Shown here: one piece after another, positions 17,248 through 25,216 of the stretch
Layout: each line of letters opens with the position of its first letter
How positions within the stretch are numbered: the stretch's first letter is position 1
NCBI RefSeq assembly: GCF_022664535.1
Contig: NZ_JAKUJY010000003.1
Span: 62,001-126,000, forward strand
Direction of reading: 5' to 3'
Length of the DNA stretch: 64,000 nt
From: Sphingobium trunci
GTDB lineage: Bacteria; Pseudomonadota; Alphaproteobacteria; Sphingomonadales; Sphingomonadaceae
Made by a program: the position numbers and the translations under genes
Notes under the pieces: generated by a model
Seen by the model: only the letters and a program-made list of their open reading frames with translations
Databases searched by the model: none
Told to the model about the DNA's origin: nothing

Positions 17248-17624
17248 TGCGTGCTTCCTTCGAGGGAGACATGGGCGGAGACGACCTTCCAGCCATCCGC
17301 GAACTTGACCCAGCTTTGCGTCTGGCGGCCGCGGCGGTCGCTGTTCTCGCGGAAGAATTCGGCGTCGGCGGTGGCGAAGCTGTCGCCATAGACGGTGATG
17401 GCGACCCGGCCGAGCCTGCGCTGGGGAGAGCCGCCGCGCCCCTTGCGGAATTCGCGTATCGCCTCGATGCCGTAGAGCACCTCGCCCACGCCGTAGCGGT
17501 TGGTGGTGGGGGCGTCGTGGAACAGCGCGTCCATGGCCGGAATATCGTCCTCCATCAGCGCGCGCTCATATTCGTGGAAGGCGTCCGTCACTTCCTTGAG
17601 CAGGACCGGATCGTCGATCGTCAT
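17244..17624 (-). CDS. hpxZ: HpxZ/AtzH-type oxalurate catabolism protein
   Basis: A 126-residue NTF2-like protein of the HpxZ/AtzH (formerly DUF3225) family. Recognisable stretches are LLKEVTDAFHEYERALMEDDI, MDALFHDAPTTNRYGVGEVLYG and FRENSDRRGRQTQSWVKFADGWKVVSAHVSL (each quoted in part). In Klebsiella hpxZ belongs to the hpxXYWZ oxalurate genes. The related AtzH acts on the unstable product of the AtzE amidase in cyanurate degradation. Here it lies apart from the hpxY- and hpxW-like genes, between puuE and uraD, with ATGA/TTGA overlaps on both sides. A role in processing the HpxY product of oxalurate is inferred. Confidence 0.82.
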   Translation of the reverse strand: MTIDDPVLLKEVTDAFHEYERALMEDDIPAMDALFHDAPTTNRYGVGEVLYGIEAIREFRKGRGGSPQRRLGRVAITVYGDSFATADAEFFRENSDRRGRQTQSWVKFADGWKVVSAHVSLEGSTH

Positions 17625-18508
17625 GCGGGATATTCCTTCATCCAGTGGCGGGCGATGTCGATGCGGCGCGCGACCCAGGCATCGCCCGATGCCGTGACAT
17701 GGTCGAGGAAGCGGGCGAGGGCGCGGGCGCGGCCGGGGCGCCCGGCGATGCGGCCGTGGAGACCGACGGACATCATCCGCCCGCCTTCCTCCCGCAGCTG
17801 GTCGAACGTGTCGCGCAGATGGCGGAAGAACTGCTCGCCCTCGGTAAAGCCGTTATAGGCGACGATCTTCATGTCGTTGGCGTCGAGCGTATAGGGGACG
17901 ATCAGTTGCGCGCGGCCATGGCGGCGGTCCCAATAGGGCAGGTCGTCGGCATAGCTGTCGGCATCGTAGAGGAAGCCGCCTTCCTCCGCGACGATGCGGG
18001 CCGTGTTGGGCGAGGTGCGGCCCTGATACCAGCCGAGCGGGCGTTCCCCGGTGAGGCGGGCGTGGAGGGCGATGGCCTCCGCCACATGCTGCCGCTCCAC
18101 CTCTTCGGGTACATATTGATAGTCGATCCAGCGCAGGCCGTGGCTGGCGATTTCCCAATCGGCCTTGAGCATCGCGTCCACCACTTGCGGGTTCATCTCC
18201 ATCGCCCTGGCGACGCCGAACACCGTGACCGGCAGGCCGCGTTCGGCAAACAGGCGGTGGAGGCGCCAGAAACCCGCGCGGCTGCCATATTCATAGAGGC
18301 TTTCCATCGCCATCGCCCGGCCGGGATGGCTTTGCGCGCCGACCATTTCGGAGAGGAAGGCTTCGGAGCCCTTGTCGCCGTTGAGGACGCTGTTTTCGGC
18401 GCCTTCCTCATAATTGACGACGAACTGCACGGCGACGCGCGCCCCGCCGGGCCAGCGCGGATTGGGCGGGGTGGCGCCATAGCCGGCGAGGTCGCGGGCG
18501 GGGGTCAT
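17621..18508 (-). CDS. puuE: Cofactor-free allantoinase PuuE
   Basis: Polysaccharide-deacetylase-fold enzyme of about 295 residues that hydrolyses allantoin to allantoate. PuuE-type segments are RDLAGYGATPPNPRWPGGAR, FVVNYEEGAENSVLNGD, LYEYGSRAGFWRLHRLF, EIASHGLRWIDYQ and GWYQGRTSPNT. The sequence begins within the NodB-homology domain without a signal peptide. ATG at 18508 overlaps the aminotransferase stop; a slightly longer start at 18517 is possible. It replaces the unrelated amidohydrolase-type AllB, which I do not find in the window. Confidence 0.93.
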   Translation of the reverse strand: MTPARDLAGYGATPPNPRWPGGARVAVQFVVNYEEGAENSVLNGDKGSEAFLSEMVGAQSHPGRAMAMESLYEYGSRAGFWRLHRLFAERGLPVTVFGVARAMEMNPQVVDAMLKADWEIASHGLRWIDYQYVPEEVERQHVAEAIALHARLTGERPLGWYQGRTSPNTARIVAEEGGFLYDADSYADDLPYWDRRHGRAQLIVPYTLDANDMKIVAYNGFTEGEQFFRHLRDTFDQLREEGGRMMSVGLHGRIAGRPGRARALARFLDHVTASGDAWVARRIDIARHWMKEYPA

Positions 18509-19743
18509 GCGTCCCACGCCTCCATCGCGGCGGCGACGCCCTCTCCGGCGGGCAGGGCGAAGCCTTCGCGGCGCAGGCAGGCCTCAAGGGCGCCCAGCGT
18601 AATCAGCACCTTGTGCTTCATGGCATTGTAGCCCATCGCGCCGATGCGCCAGATGCGGCCCTGCAAGGGGCCGAAGGCGGTGCCGATCTCGATCTCGAAG
18701 GCTTCGCGCATCATGGTGCGGACGCGTTCGCCGTCCACGCCGCCCGGGATGAAGACGCCGGTGACGTTGGTCATGCGGTGGGCGTCGTCGCCGAAGACGG
18801 TGAGGCCCATGGCGCGCAATCCGGCGGTCATCGCCCGGCCGGCGGCGGCATGGCGGGCATAGCGCGCCTCCGGCCCCTCCCCCAGCATGATGCGGGCGCA
18901 TTCGCGCGCGGCATAGAGCATGGACGTCGCCTCCGTATGGTGGTTGAGGCGCTTTTCCGACCAATAGTCCATCACCATGGCGAGGTCGAAATAGTTGGAG
19001 CCGATGCGGGGGCCCGCGCCGTCGCCGATATCGTCGCGGCGGATGCCTGCCTCGACATGGCGGCGGTTGAAGATATGGTCGGCAGCGCGATCGGAAATGG
19101 TGATCGGCGCGGAGCCGGACGGGCCGCCCAGGCATTTCTGCAGGCCGCCGGTGACGATGTCGACGCCCCAGCGGTCGGCGGCGATTTCCATGCCGCCAAT
19201 GGTGGCGGTGGCGTCCACATAGCTGAGGGCGCCCGTCTTGCGGCACAAGGCGCCGAGTCCGTCGAGCGGCTGGGCCATGGTGGTGGAGGTGTCGCCATGG
19301 ACGCAGGCGACCAGTTTCGGGCCGGTGCGTTCGATGGCGGCGGCGATGGCGTCCATCGGCACCACCTCGCCCCAGGGGGCATCGACCGTCTCGATCACGG
19401 CGCCGATGCGGCCCAATATTTCCTGGAGCAGCAGGCCGAAGCGGCCGAAATTGACCACCAGCACCCTGTCGCCGGGCGCGACCATGCTGACCAGAGCGGC
19501 CTCGATCCCGGCGCGGGCGGTGCCGTCGACCAGCATCGTCCAGCGATTCTGCGTGCCGAAGATCGGGCGGTAGAGCGCCATCACCTGGTTCATATAGCCG
19601 GTCATTTCCGGGTCGAACTGGCCCAGCAGGTCGGCCGACATGGCCCGCAGCACGCGGGGATGGGCGTTGACCGGCCCCGGGCCCATCAGCAGCCGCTGGG
19701 GCGGGTCGATCTCGCCGAAAAGGGAAGGATCAGGCGCGGTCAA
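18505..19743 (-). CDS. pucG: (S)-ureidoglycine-glyoxylate aminotransferase
   Basis: PLP-dependent class V aminotransferase of 412 residues related to alanine-glyoxylate transaminases. Features are RLLMGPGPVNAHPRVL near the N-terminus, HGDTSTTMAQPL, YVDATATIGGME with the PLP-binding aspartate, and the Schiff-base Lys203 in TGGLQKCLGGPSGS. The start is a TTG at 19743 supported by GGGAGAG five bases upstream; it overlaps the allC end by 14 bases. In this pathway it would convert ureidoglycine plus glyoxylate into oxalurate plus glycine, as PucG of Bacillus does. A plain alanine- or serine-glyoxylate role is possible but fits the neighbours less well. Confidence 0.87.
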   Translation of the reverse strand: MTAPDPSLFGEIDPPQRLLMGPGPVNAHPRVLRAMSADLLGQFDPEMTGYMNQVMALYRPIFGTQNRWTMLVDGTARAGIEAALVSMVAPGDRVLVVNFGRFGLLLQEILGRIGAVIETVDAPWGEVVPMDAIAAAIERTGPKLVACVHGDTSTTMAQPLDGLGALCRKTGALSYVDATATIGGMEIAADRWGVDIVTGGLQKCLGGPSGSAPITISDRAADHIFNRRHVEAGIRRDDIGDGAGPRIGSNYFDLAMVMDYWSEKRLNHHTEATSMLYAARECARIMLGEGPEARYARHAAAGRAMTAGLRAMGLTVFGDDAHRMTNVTGVFIPGGVDGERVRTMMREAFEIEIGTAFGPLQGRIWRIGAMGYNAMKHKVLITLGALEACLRREGFALPAGEGVAAAMEAWDA

Positions 19744-20965
19744 AATTCTCTCCCAGTTTTTCCATGAAGCCCAGCATCGCCCGCAGCGCGATATCGGCGT
19801 CGGCGGGGTCGACATGCTCGGCCGGATTGTGGCTGATGCCAAGCTTGCAGCGGATGAAGAGCATGGCGGTGGGGCAGAGAGATGCCATCACCATCGCATC
19901 ATGCCCGGCGCCGGAGACAAGGCGGAAGGGGGGATGGCCCGCATCGGCGATGGCGGCGTCCATCAGGTTCATGAGGGCGGCGTCGCAGGGGCTGGCGGGG
20001 AGGTCGTGGATCCTTTCCATCGCGAAATCCAGTTCGCGCCGGTCGGCAATGGCGGCCACGGCATCCAGCATCGCCTTGGCCGCGCGGTTGCGCCGTGCCT
20101 CGTCGCCGGAGCGCACGTCCAGGGTGAAGCGCGCCTCGCCGGGGATGACGTTGGCGGCGCCGGGCAGCGCCTCGATCCGGCCGACCGTGGCGACCAGATC
20201 GGAACCGTCCTCCCGCGCGATGCCTTCGATGGCCAGCATCGCCTCGGCCGCGCCCGCCAGCGCGTCCCGGCGCAGCGGCATGGATGTGGTTCCCGCATGA
20301 CCGGCCATGCCGGTGAGGCTGATCCGGTAGCGGAGCTGGGCGGCGATGCCGGTGACGGTGCCGACCGCCAGCCCCTGCGCCTCCAGCACCGGGCCTTGTT
20401 CGATATGCGCCTCCAGATAGGCGAGCGTCGCGCCGGGCGCGCGGGCGGCGGACAGATAGGCCGCGATATCGACGCCCGCATCGGCAAGGGCGACGCCCTC
20501 GCCATCGGCCATGTCCAGCGCGGCGGCGTCCAGCGTCCCGGCCATCGCCCGGCTGGTCAGCATGGCGGCGGGGAAGCGGGAACCTTCCTCATCGCCGAAG
20601 GCGACGACCTCGATCGGGAAGGGCAGGCGCCGTCCGGCGCAATGCAGTGCATCGACCGCCTCGATACCCAGCATGATGCCCAGCGGCCCGTCATAGCGCC
20701 CAGCATCACGCACGCTGTCGATATGGCTGCCGATCAGCAGCGCGGGGGCGCCGGGGACGCCGCCCTCATAACGGCCGATCAGATTGGCGGCGGGATCGAG
20801 CCTTACCGCCATCCCGGCCTCCGTCATCCAGTGGCTCGTCCGGTCGAGCGCGGCGCGATGCGCCGGGGCCAGATAGCCACGATAAAGGCCGCCTTCCATG
20901 TCGCTATAGGGCGCGACGCCCAGAATGTCGCAGCGCGCCACCGCCCTTTCGCCGCCGGTCACCAT
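19730..20965 (-). CDS. allC: Allantoate amidohydrolase
   Basis: M20-family dizinc amidohydrolase of 411 residues that releases ammonia from allantoate to give ureidoglycine. Metal-binding motifs are LIGSHIDSVRDAGRYDG (His81 and the bridging Asp region), VAFGDEEGSRFP, LEAHIEQGPVLE and a C-terminal GISHNPAEHV. A lid/dimerisation domain lies between about residues 210 and 325 (MAGHAGTTSMPL). ATG at 20965 overlaps the hpxW-like stop by 7 bases. Carbamoyl-beta-alanine amidohydrolases and ureidoglycolate hydrolases share the fold, but the surrounding genes favour allantoate. Confidence 0.9.
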   Translation of the reverse strand: MVTGGERAVARCDILGVAPYSDMEGGLYRGYLAPAHRAALDRTSHWMTEAGMAVRLDPAANLIGRYEGGVPGAPALLIGSHIDSVRDAGRYDGPLGIMLGIEAVDALHCAGRRLPFPIEVVAFGDEEGSRFPAAMLTSRAMAGTLDAAALDMADGEGVALADAGVDIAAYLSAARAPGATLAYLEAHIEQGPVLEAQGLAVGTVTGIAAQLRYRISLTGMAGHAGTTSMPLRRDALAGAAEAMLAIEGIAREDGSDLVATVGRIEALPGAANVIPGEARFTLDVRSGDEARRNRAAKAMLDAVAAIADRRELDFAMERIHDLPASPCDAALMNLMDAAIADAGHPPFRLVSGAGHDAMVMASLCPTAMLFIRCKLGISHNPAEHVDPADADIALRAMLGFMEKLGENFDRA

Positions 20966-22542
20966 GCCGCCACCTCGCCGTCGCTGCGGGGGTCGGTCGC
21001 GCCTTCCACGCGGCCGTCGCCATGACGGACGATCGCGCCCGCATGGCCCATCGTCGCGGTCAGCGGCCCCGCCCGTTCGACGTCATGGCCTGCCTGCGCC
21101 AGCGCCGGATAAAGGCCCTCATCGAAGCCGTCCTCCAGCTTCAGCGTCGTGCTTTCCTCGCCCCAGGTGCGGCCCAGCAGCCAGCGGGGGCGGGCGATGG
21201 CGTCCTGCAGATCGACCCCGAAGCGGGCATAGCGGGTGAAGATCGCGGCCTGCGTCTGGGGCTGTCCCTCGCCGCCCATGGTGCCATAGGCCATGACCCG
21301 CCCGTCGTCGAACCGGGCCAGCGCGGGGTTGAGCGTGTGGAACGGCTTGCGGCCGGGCATCAGCGCGTTCCAGCCTTCACGCGTCAGGCGGAAGCTGGAC
21401 CCCCGGTTCTGCCAGGTGATGCCGGTGCGGGGCAGGACGATGCCCGATCCGAATTCGAAATAGGTCGACTGGATGCAGCTCACCACCCGGCCTTCGCCGT
21501 CCGCTGCCGCGAACCAGCAGGTGTCGCCCTGCGCCGAGGGCTGCGGCCATGGCAGCGCGGCCGCGGGGTCGATCCGCGCCGCCAGCGCGTCCAGCGCGGC
21601 TTCGTCATCGAGCAGGCCCTGATGATCGAAATCGTGGAAGGCGGGGTCGCCCACATGCCGGTCGCGCAGCAGGAAGGCCTGTTTGGTGGCCTCGACCAGG
21701 CCATGCACATGATCGAACCCATCCGCCGCCTGCGCCCGCAGCCGGTCGAACAGGGCGAGGATCAGCAGCGAGGCGAAGCCCTGGGTCGGCGGCGCGCTGT
21801 TGTAAAGGGTGGCGCCGTGGATCGAGGCGTGCAGCGGCGCCGGGCTGGTCGCCTCGTGCGACGCCAGATCGGCCCGTGCGACGGGGCTGCCCAGCGCCTC
21901 AAGGTCCGCCGCGATGCCGTGCGAAAGATCGCCGCGATAGAAGCTGTCGAGGCCATCCTGCGCCAATGTGCGCAGCGTGGCCGCCAGAGCGGGTTGGCGC
22001 AGCGTTTCGCCCGCGCGCAACGGATGCCCTTCCGGCTCGAAAATCGCTGCCCAGGCCCCCGGCTGGCCGCGCAGCTCGCCGCCCTTGGCCGCGGCGATGG
22101 CCGCGCCGCCCGCAGTCACGGTCACGCCCTGGGCGGCATGGTCGCAGGCATCGCGCAGCAGGCGCGGCAGCGGCAATGTGCCGCCCGCGCTTTCCAGTGC
22201 CATCGCCCAGCCGGAAATGGTGCCCGCCACCGTATTGGCCGCCAGCGGCCCGCGCGTGGGCACGGCGTCCAGCCCCGCATAGAGGGAGAGGTCGGCCTTC
22301 GCCGCCGCGCCGCCGCAGCCGTGCACGGCATGGACCCGGCCGTCCGGCTCCGCGATCAGCCAGAAACCATCGCCGCCAATGCCGGTCATGTGCGGATAGA
22401 CGACCGCCAGCGTGGCCGCCACGGCGACGCAGGCCTCCACCGCATTGCCGCCGTCGCGCAGCACATCGCGCCCGGCGCGCGACGCCAGATGATGGGGCGA
22501 GGTCACCATGCCCCGCGAGGACCGGATCGTCCGGAGCGTCAA
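20959..22542 (-). CDS. hpxW: Gamma-glutamyltransferase-family oxamate amidohydrolase (HpxW-like)
   Basis: Ntn-hydrolase proenzyme of about 527 residues. The N-terminal GMVTSPHHLASRAGRDVL and GGNAVEACVAVAATLAVVYPHM are typical of the family. Autocleavage should occur before Thr341 in QGDTCWFAAADGEGRVVS, giving subunits of about 340 and 187 residues. No signal peptide is seen, so unlike true periplasmic gamma-glutamyltransferases it should be cytosolic, as expected for HpxW, which hydrolyses oxamate to oxalate and ammonia. The start is TTG at 22542, a TTGA overlap with the permease stop; an internal ATG at 22509 is an alternative. The family call is firm; oxamate specificity rests on context. 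Confidence 0.8.
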   Translation of the reverse strand: MTLRTIRSSRGMVTSPHHLASRAGRDVLRDGGNAVEACVAVAATLAVVYPHMTGIGGDGFWLIAEPDGRVHAVHGCGGAAAKADLSLYAGLDAVPTRGPLAANTVAGTISGWAMALESAGGTLPLPRLLRDACDHAAQGVTVTAGGAAIAAAKGGELRGQPGAWAAIFEPEGHPLRAGETLRQPALAATLRTLAQDGLDSFYRGDLSHGIAADLEALGSPVARADLASHEATSPAPLHASIHGATLYNSAPPTQGFASLLILALFDRLRAQAADGFDHVHGLVEATKQAFLLRDRHVGDPAFHDFDHQGLLDDEAALDALAARIDPAAALPWPQPSAQGDTCWFAAADGEGRVVSCIQSTYFEFGSGIVLPRTGITWQNRGSSFRLTREGWNALMPGRKPFHTLNPALARFDDGRVMAYGTMGGEGQPQTQAAIFTRYARFGVDLQDAIARPRWLLGRTWGEESTTLKLEDGFDEGLYPALAQAGHDVERAGPLTATMGHAGAIVRHGDGRVEGATDPRSDGEVAAW

Positions 22543-23876
22543 GCCGCGCCCATCCAGATGAAGCGCACGATGAACAGTCCCGCCAGCAGGAACAGGAACC
22601 AGTCCTTGCGCGTCGCCGTCCCGCGCAGCGCCTTCAGCGCGGCGTGGGCGGTGATGCCGAAGGCCAGGCCGTTCGCGATGGAGAAGGTGAGGGGGATCAT
22701 CGCCACGGTCAGGAAGGCGGGGATGGCCGACATCGGGTCTTCCCACTCCACCTCCGTCAGCGGCAGGATCATCAGCCCGCCGACGATGATGAGCGCGGGG
22801 GCCGTGGCGGCGATCGGCACGATCTGCGCATAGGGCGCCACGAACATCGTCGCCAGGAACAGGATGCCGGTGACGATGGCGGTCAGGCCGGTGCGCCCCC
22901 CGGCCTGCACGCCCGCCGCGCTTTCGACATAGCTGGTGACGGTGCTGGTGCCCGCCATCGACCCGACGATGGTCGCCGTGGCGTCGGTGATGAGGATGCG
23001 GTTCAGCCCCGGTATCCGCCCGGCCGCGTCCATCAGGCCCGCGCGCTTGGTGACCGCGACCAGCGTTCCGATATTGTCGAACAGGTCGACGAACAGGAAG
23101 ACGAACAGGATTTCGACGAGGCCAAGCCCATGGCTGCCGGTCAGGCCGAAGACGCCGGGCAGATCGAGCTTGAAGGCGGTGCCGGTCAGCGCCGCCAGGC
23201 TGTAGGGTTCGGGCTTCACCGTCACCATGCCCATCAGCCAGCCGAGCGCGGTGGTGGCGAGGATGCCGATCAGCATGGCGCCGCGCACGTTCCACACCGA
23301 CAGCGCGCCGATCAGCAGCAGGCCGAACAGCGCCAGCGCCGCGCCGGGCGCCTTGAGGTCGCCCAATGCCACGAAAGTCGCCGGGTTGGCGACGATGATG
23401 CCGGCATTCTTGAGGCCGATGAAGCCGATGAAGAGGCCGATGCCGCCGGCCACGGCCGCGAACAGATAAGTCGGGATGGCGGTCACGATCAGTTGGCGTA
23501 TGCCCGTCACCGTCAGGATCATGAACGCCACGCCGGAAATGAAGACGCAGCCCAATGCGATGGGCCAGGGCACGCCCATCTGCTGCACCACGGTGAAGCT
23601 GAAATAGGCGTTGAGGCCCATGCCCGGCGCCAGCGCCAGCGGCGTATTGGCGACCAGCCCCATCAATATGGAGGCGAAGGCGGCGGCGAAGCAGGTCGCG
23701 GCGGCGACCGATGCGACCGGCATGCCCGCCTGGCCCAATATCGCCGGGTTGACCAGCACGATATAGGCCATCGTCAGGAAGGTGGTGAAGCCCGCCAATA
23801 TCTCCGTCCGGGTCGACGTGCCCCGTTCGGTCAGTGCGAAATAGCGGTCCAGCCGGTCCGCCCTGATCTGTCTCAT
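22539..23876 (-). CDS. AzgA-type adenine/guanine/hypoxanthine permease
   Basis: Inner-membrane purine:proton symporter of 445 residues in the AzgA branch of the NCS2 superfamily. It starts with LDRYFALTERGTSTRTEILAG, then GFTTFLTMAYIVLVNPAIL, LALAPGMGLNAYFSFTVV and FVDLFDNIGTLVAVTKRAG. The diagnostic substrate loop GSMAGTSTVTSYVESAAGV and about 12 to 14 hydrophobic segments follow. The branch imports purine bases, so it differs in expected substrate from the NCS2 permease at the left edge. Both ends overlap neighbours (ATGA with the amidase, TTGA with hpxW). Confidence 0.93.
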   Translation of the reverse strand: MRQIRADRLDRYFALTERGTSTRTEILAGFTTFLTMAYIVLVNPAILGQAGMPVASVAAATCFAAAFASILMGLVANTPLALAPGMGLNAYFSFTVVQQMGVPWPIALGCVFISGVAFMILTVTGIRQLIVTAIPTYLFAAVAGGIGLFIGFIGLKNAGIIVANPATFVALGDLKAPGAALALFGLLLIGALSVWNVRGAMLIGILATTALGWLMGMVTVKPEPYSLAALTGTAFKLDLPGVFGLTGSHGLGLVEILFVFLFVDLFDNIGTLVAVTKRAGLMDAAGRIPGLNRILITDATATIVGSMAGTSTVTSYVESAAGVQAGGRTGLTAIVTGILFLATMFVAPYAQIVPIAATAPALIIVGGLMILPLTEVEWEDPMSAIPAFLTVAMIPLTFSIANGLAFGITAHAALKALRGTATRKDWFLFLLAGLFIVRFIWMGAA

Positions 23877-25216
23877 GTCTCTTTCCCCCGAAACCCTTCA
23901 GGCGGCGGAGAGACCCCGACCAGCCCTTTTTCTTCCAGCATGGCGGCGAACCGGAACAGCACCGGCTCGGTTCCCGGCCTGCCGATCAGTTGCAATCCGA
24001 TCGGCAGGCGTCCGGGACGATATAATGGCACGGCGAGCGAAGGGAGTCCGGTAAAGCTGATCGGCTGGCTGTGGATGCCGAGGTCCGCCCGCGCGGGCGT
24101 CAGCGCGCCGTCTATCCAGATGCGCGGATCATCGACGCGCGGCGCGACGCAGGGCGTGGCGGGAGCAAGGAGGATGTCGAAATCCGCGATCAGGTCGAGG
24201 ATCGCCGTTTTGAACCGTGCCCGGAAGTCCTGCGCCTGGTCGTGGATCGCCTCCGGCAGCAGCGCGCCCGCCAGCAGCCGGTCGCGGGTTGCGGGGTCGA
24301 AGGCCAGCGCGTCGCGTGCCAGCGCTTCCCGATGGAGCGCGCCGCCCTGCGCCGCGGTGATCAGGAAAGCCGCCGAGCGCGCCCGCGCGATATCGGGGAG
24401 GTCGACGACCGGCGCGCCGGGCGCGATGCGATCCATGGCGTCTGCCTGATCGGGATCGACATTTTCGCCGAAACGTCCGCCCAGCCGCGCGACGCGAAAG
24501 GAACGGATGCCGGGTTCGGGCGCGGCCTTGCCGGACAATATCCCCCAGACCAGCTGCATGTCCCGCACGGACAGGGTGAAGGGGCCGACATCGTCGAAAC
24601 TCTCCGCGAAGGGGAAGACCCCCTCCATCGGCAGCCCTTCATGTGTGGGTTTGAGGCCGTAAATGCCCGTCAGGCTGGCGGGCACCCGTACCGATCCGTT
24701 GGTGTCCGATCCCAGCGAAAAGGGCAGCAGTCCCGCCGCCACGACGGCGGCCGACCCGCCCGACGACCCGCCTGCCAGCCGGTCGAGATCGTGGGGATTG
24801 CGGGTCGTGCCGTGGCGCGCGTTGATCGTCGCGAAGCCATAGGCGAACTCGTCCATGTTCAGCGTGGCGACGAGTACCGCCCCGGCGGCGCGCAGGCGCC
24901 GGATCGCCTCCGCATCCTGCGCGGCGGGTGGCGCCCCGGCATAAAGGGCCGATCCGGCGGTGGTGGAAAGGCCTTCAATGTCGAACAGATCCTTGACGCC
25001 ATAGGGCACGCCCGCGAGCGGCCCGGGATCCTGCCCGGCCGCCATCATGGCATCGACGGCGGCAGCCTCCCGCCGCGCGCGGTCGGCCAGGAGGCGGGTG
25101 ACGGCCAGGAGCGGGGGGCTTTCCGCCGTCAGCCGGGCCAGGCATTCGTCCAGCACGGCCATCGCGCTTGTCCGCCCGGCGCGGACGTCGGCGGCGATTC
25201 CGATGGCCTGCTTCAT
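23873..25216 (-). CDS. hpxY: AtzE/HpxY-type amidase, candidate oxalurate amidase
   Basis: Amidase-signature enzyme of 447 residues. The catalytic Ser-cisSer-Lys triad is visible: Lys in AGVPYGVKDLFDIEG (near residue 75), the glycine-serine motif LAGGSSGGSAAVVAAGL, and the nucleophile in SLGSDTNGSVRVPAS. The wording NMDEFAYGFATINARHGTTRNPHD is characteristic of the AtzE/HpxY group rather than GatA. In Klebsiella hpxY adjoins hpxX, hpxW and hpxZ. Here its start overlaps the SBF transporter stop and its end overlaps the permease start. The small AtzG/HpxX partner normally encoded just upstream is not present. Attack on oxalurate is inferred from context. Confidence 0.82.
   Translation of the reverse strand: MKQAIGIAADVRAGRTSAMAVLDECLARLTAESPPLLAVTRLLADRARREAAAVDAMMAAGQDPGPLAGVPYGVKDLFDIEGLSTTAGSALYAGAPPAAQDAEAIRRLRAAGAVLVATLNMDEFAYGFATINARHGTTRNPHDLDRLAGGSSGGSAAVVAAGLLPFSLGSDTNGSVRVPASLTGIYGLKPTHEGLPMEGVFPFAESFDDVGPFTLSVRDMQLVWGILSGKAAPEPGIRSFRVARLGGRFGENVDPDQADAMDRIAPGAPVVDLPDIARARSAAFLITAAQGGALHREALARDALAFDPATRDRLLAGALLPEAIHDQAQDFRARFKTAILDLIADFDILLAPATPCVAPRVDDPRIWIDGALTPARADLGIHSQPISFTGLPSLAVPLYRPGRLPIGLQLIGRPGTEPVLFRFAAMLEEKGLVGVSPPPEGFRGKET

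Noticed and set aside
21549..24449. Open plus-strand frame of about 966 codons, extremely rich in Arg, Ala and Pro
   Set aside because: Antisense shadow of the hpxW-, azgA- and hpxY-like genes, spanning three real genes and two gene junctions; no domain.
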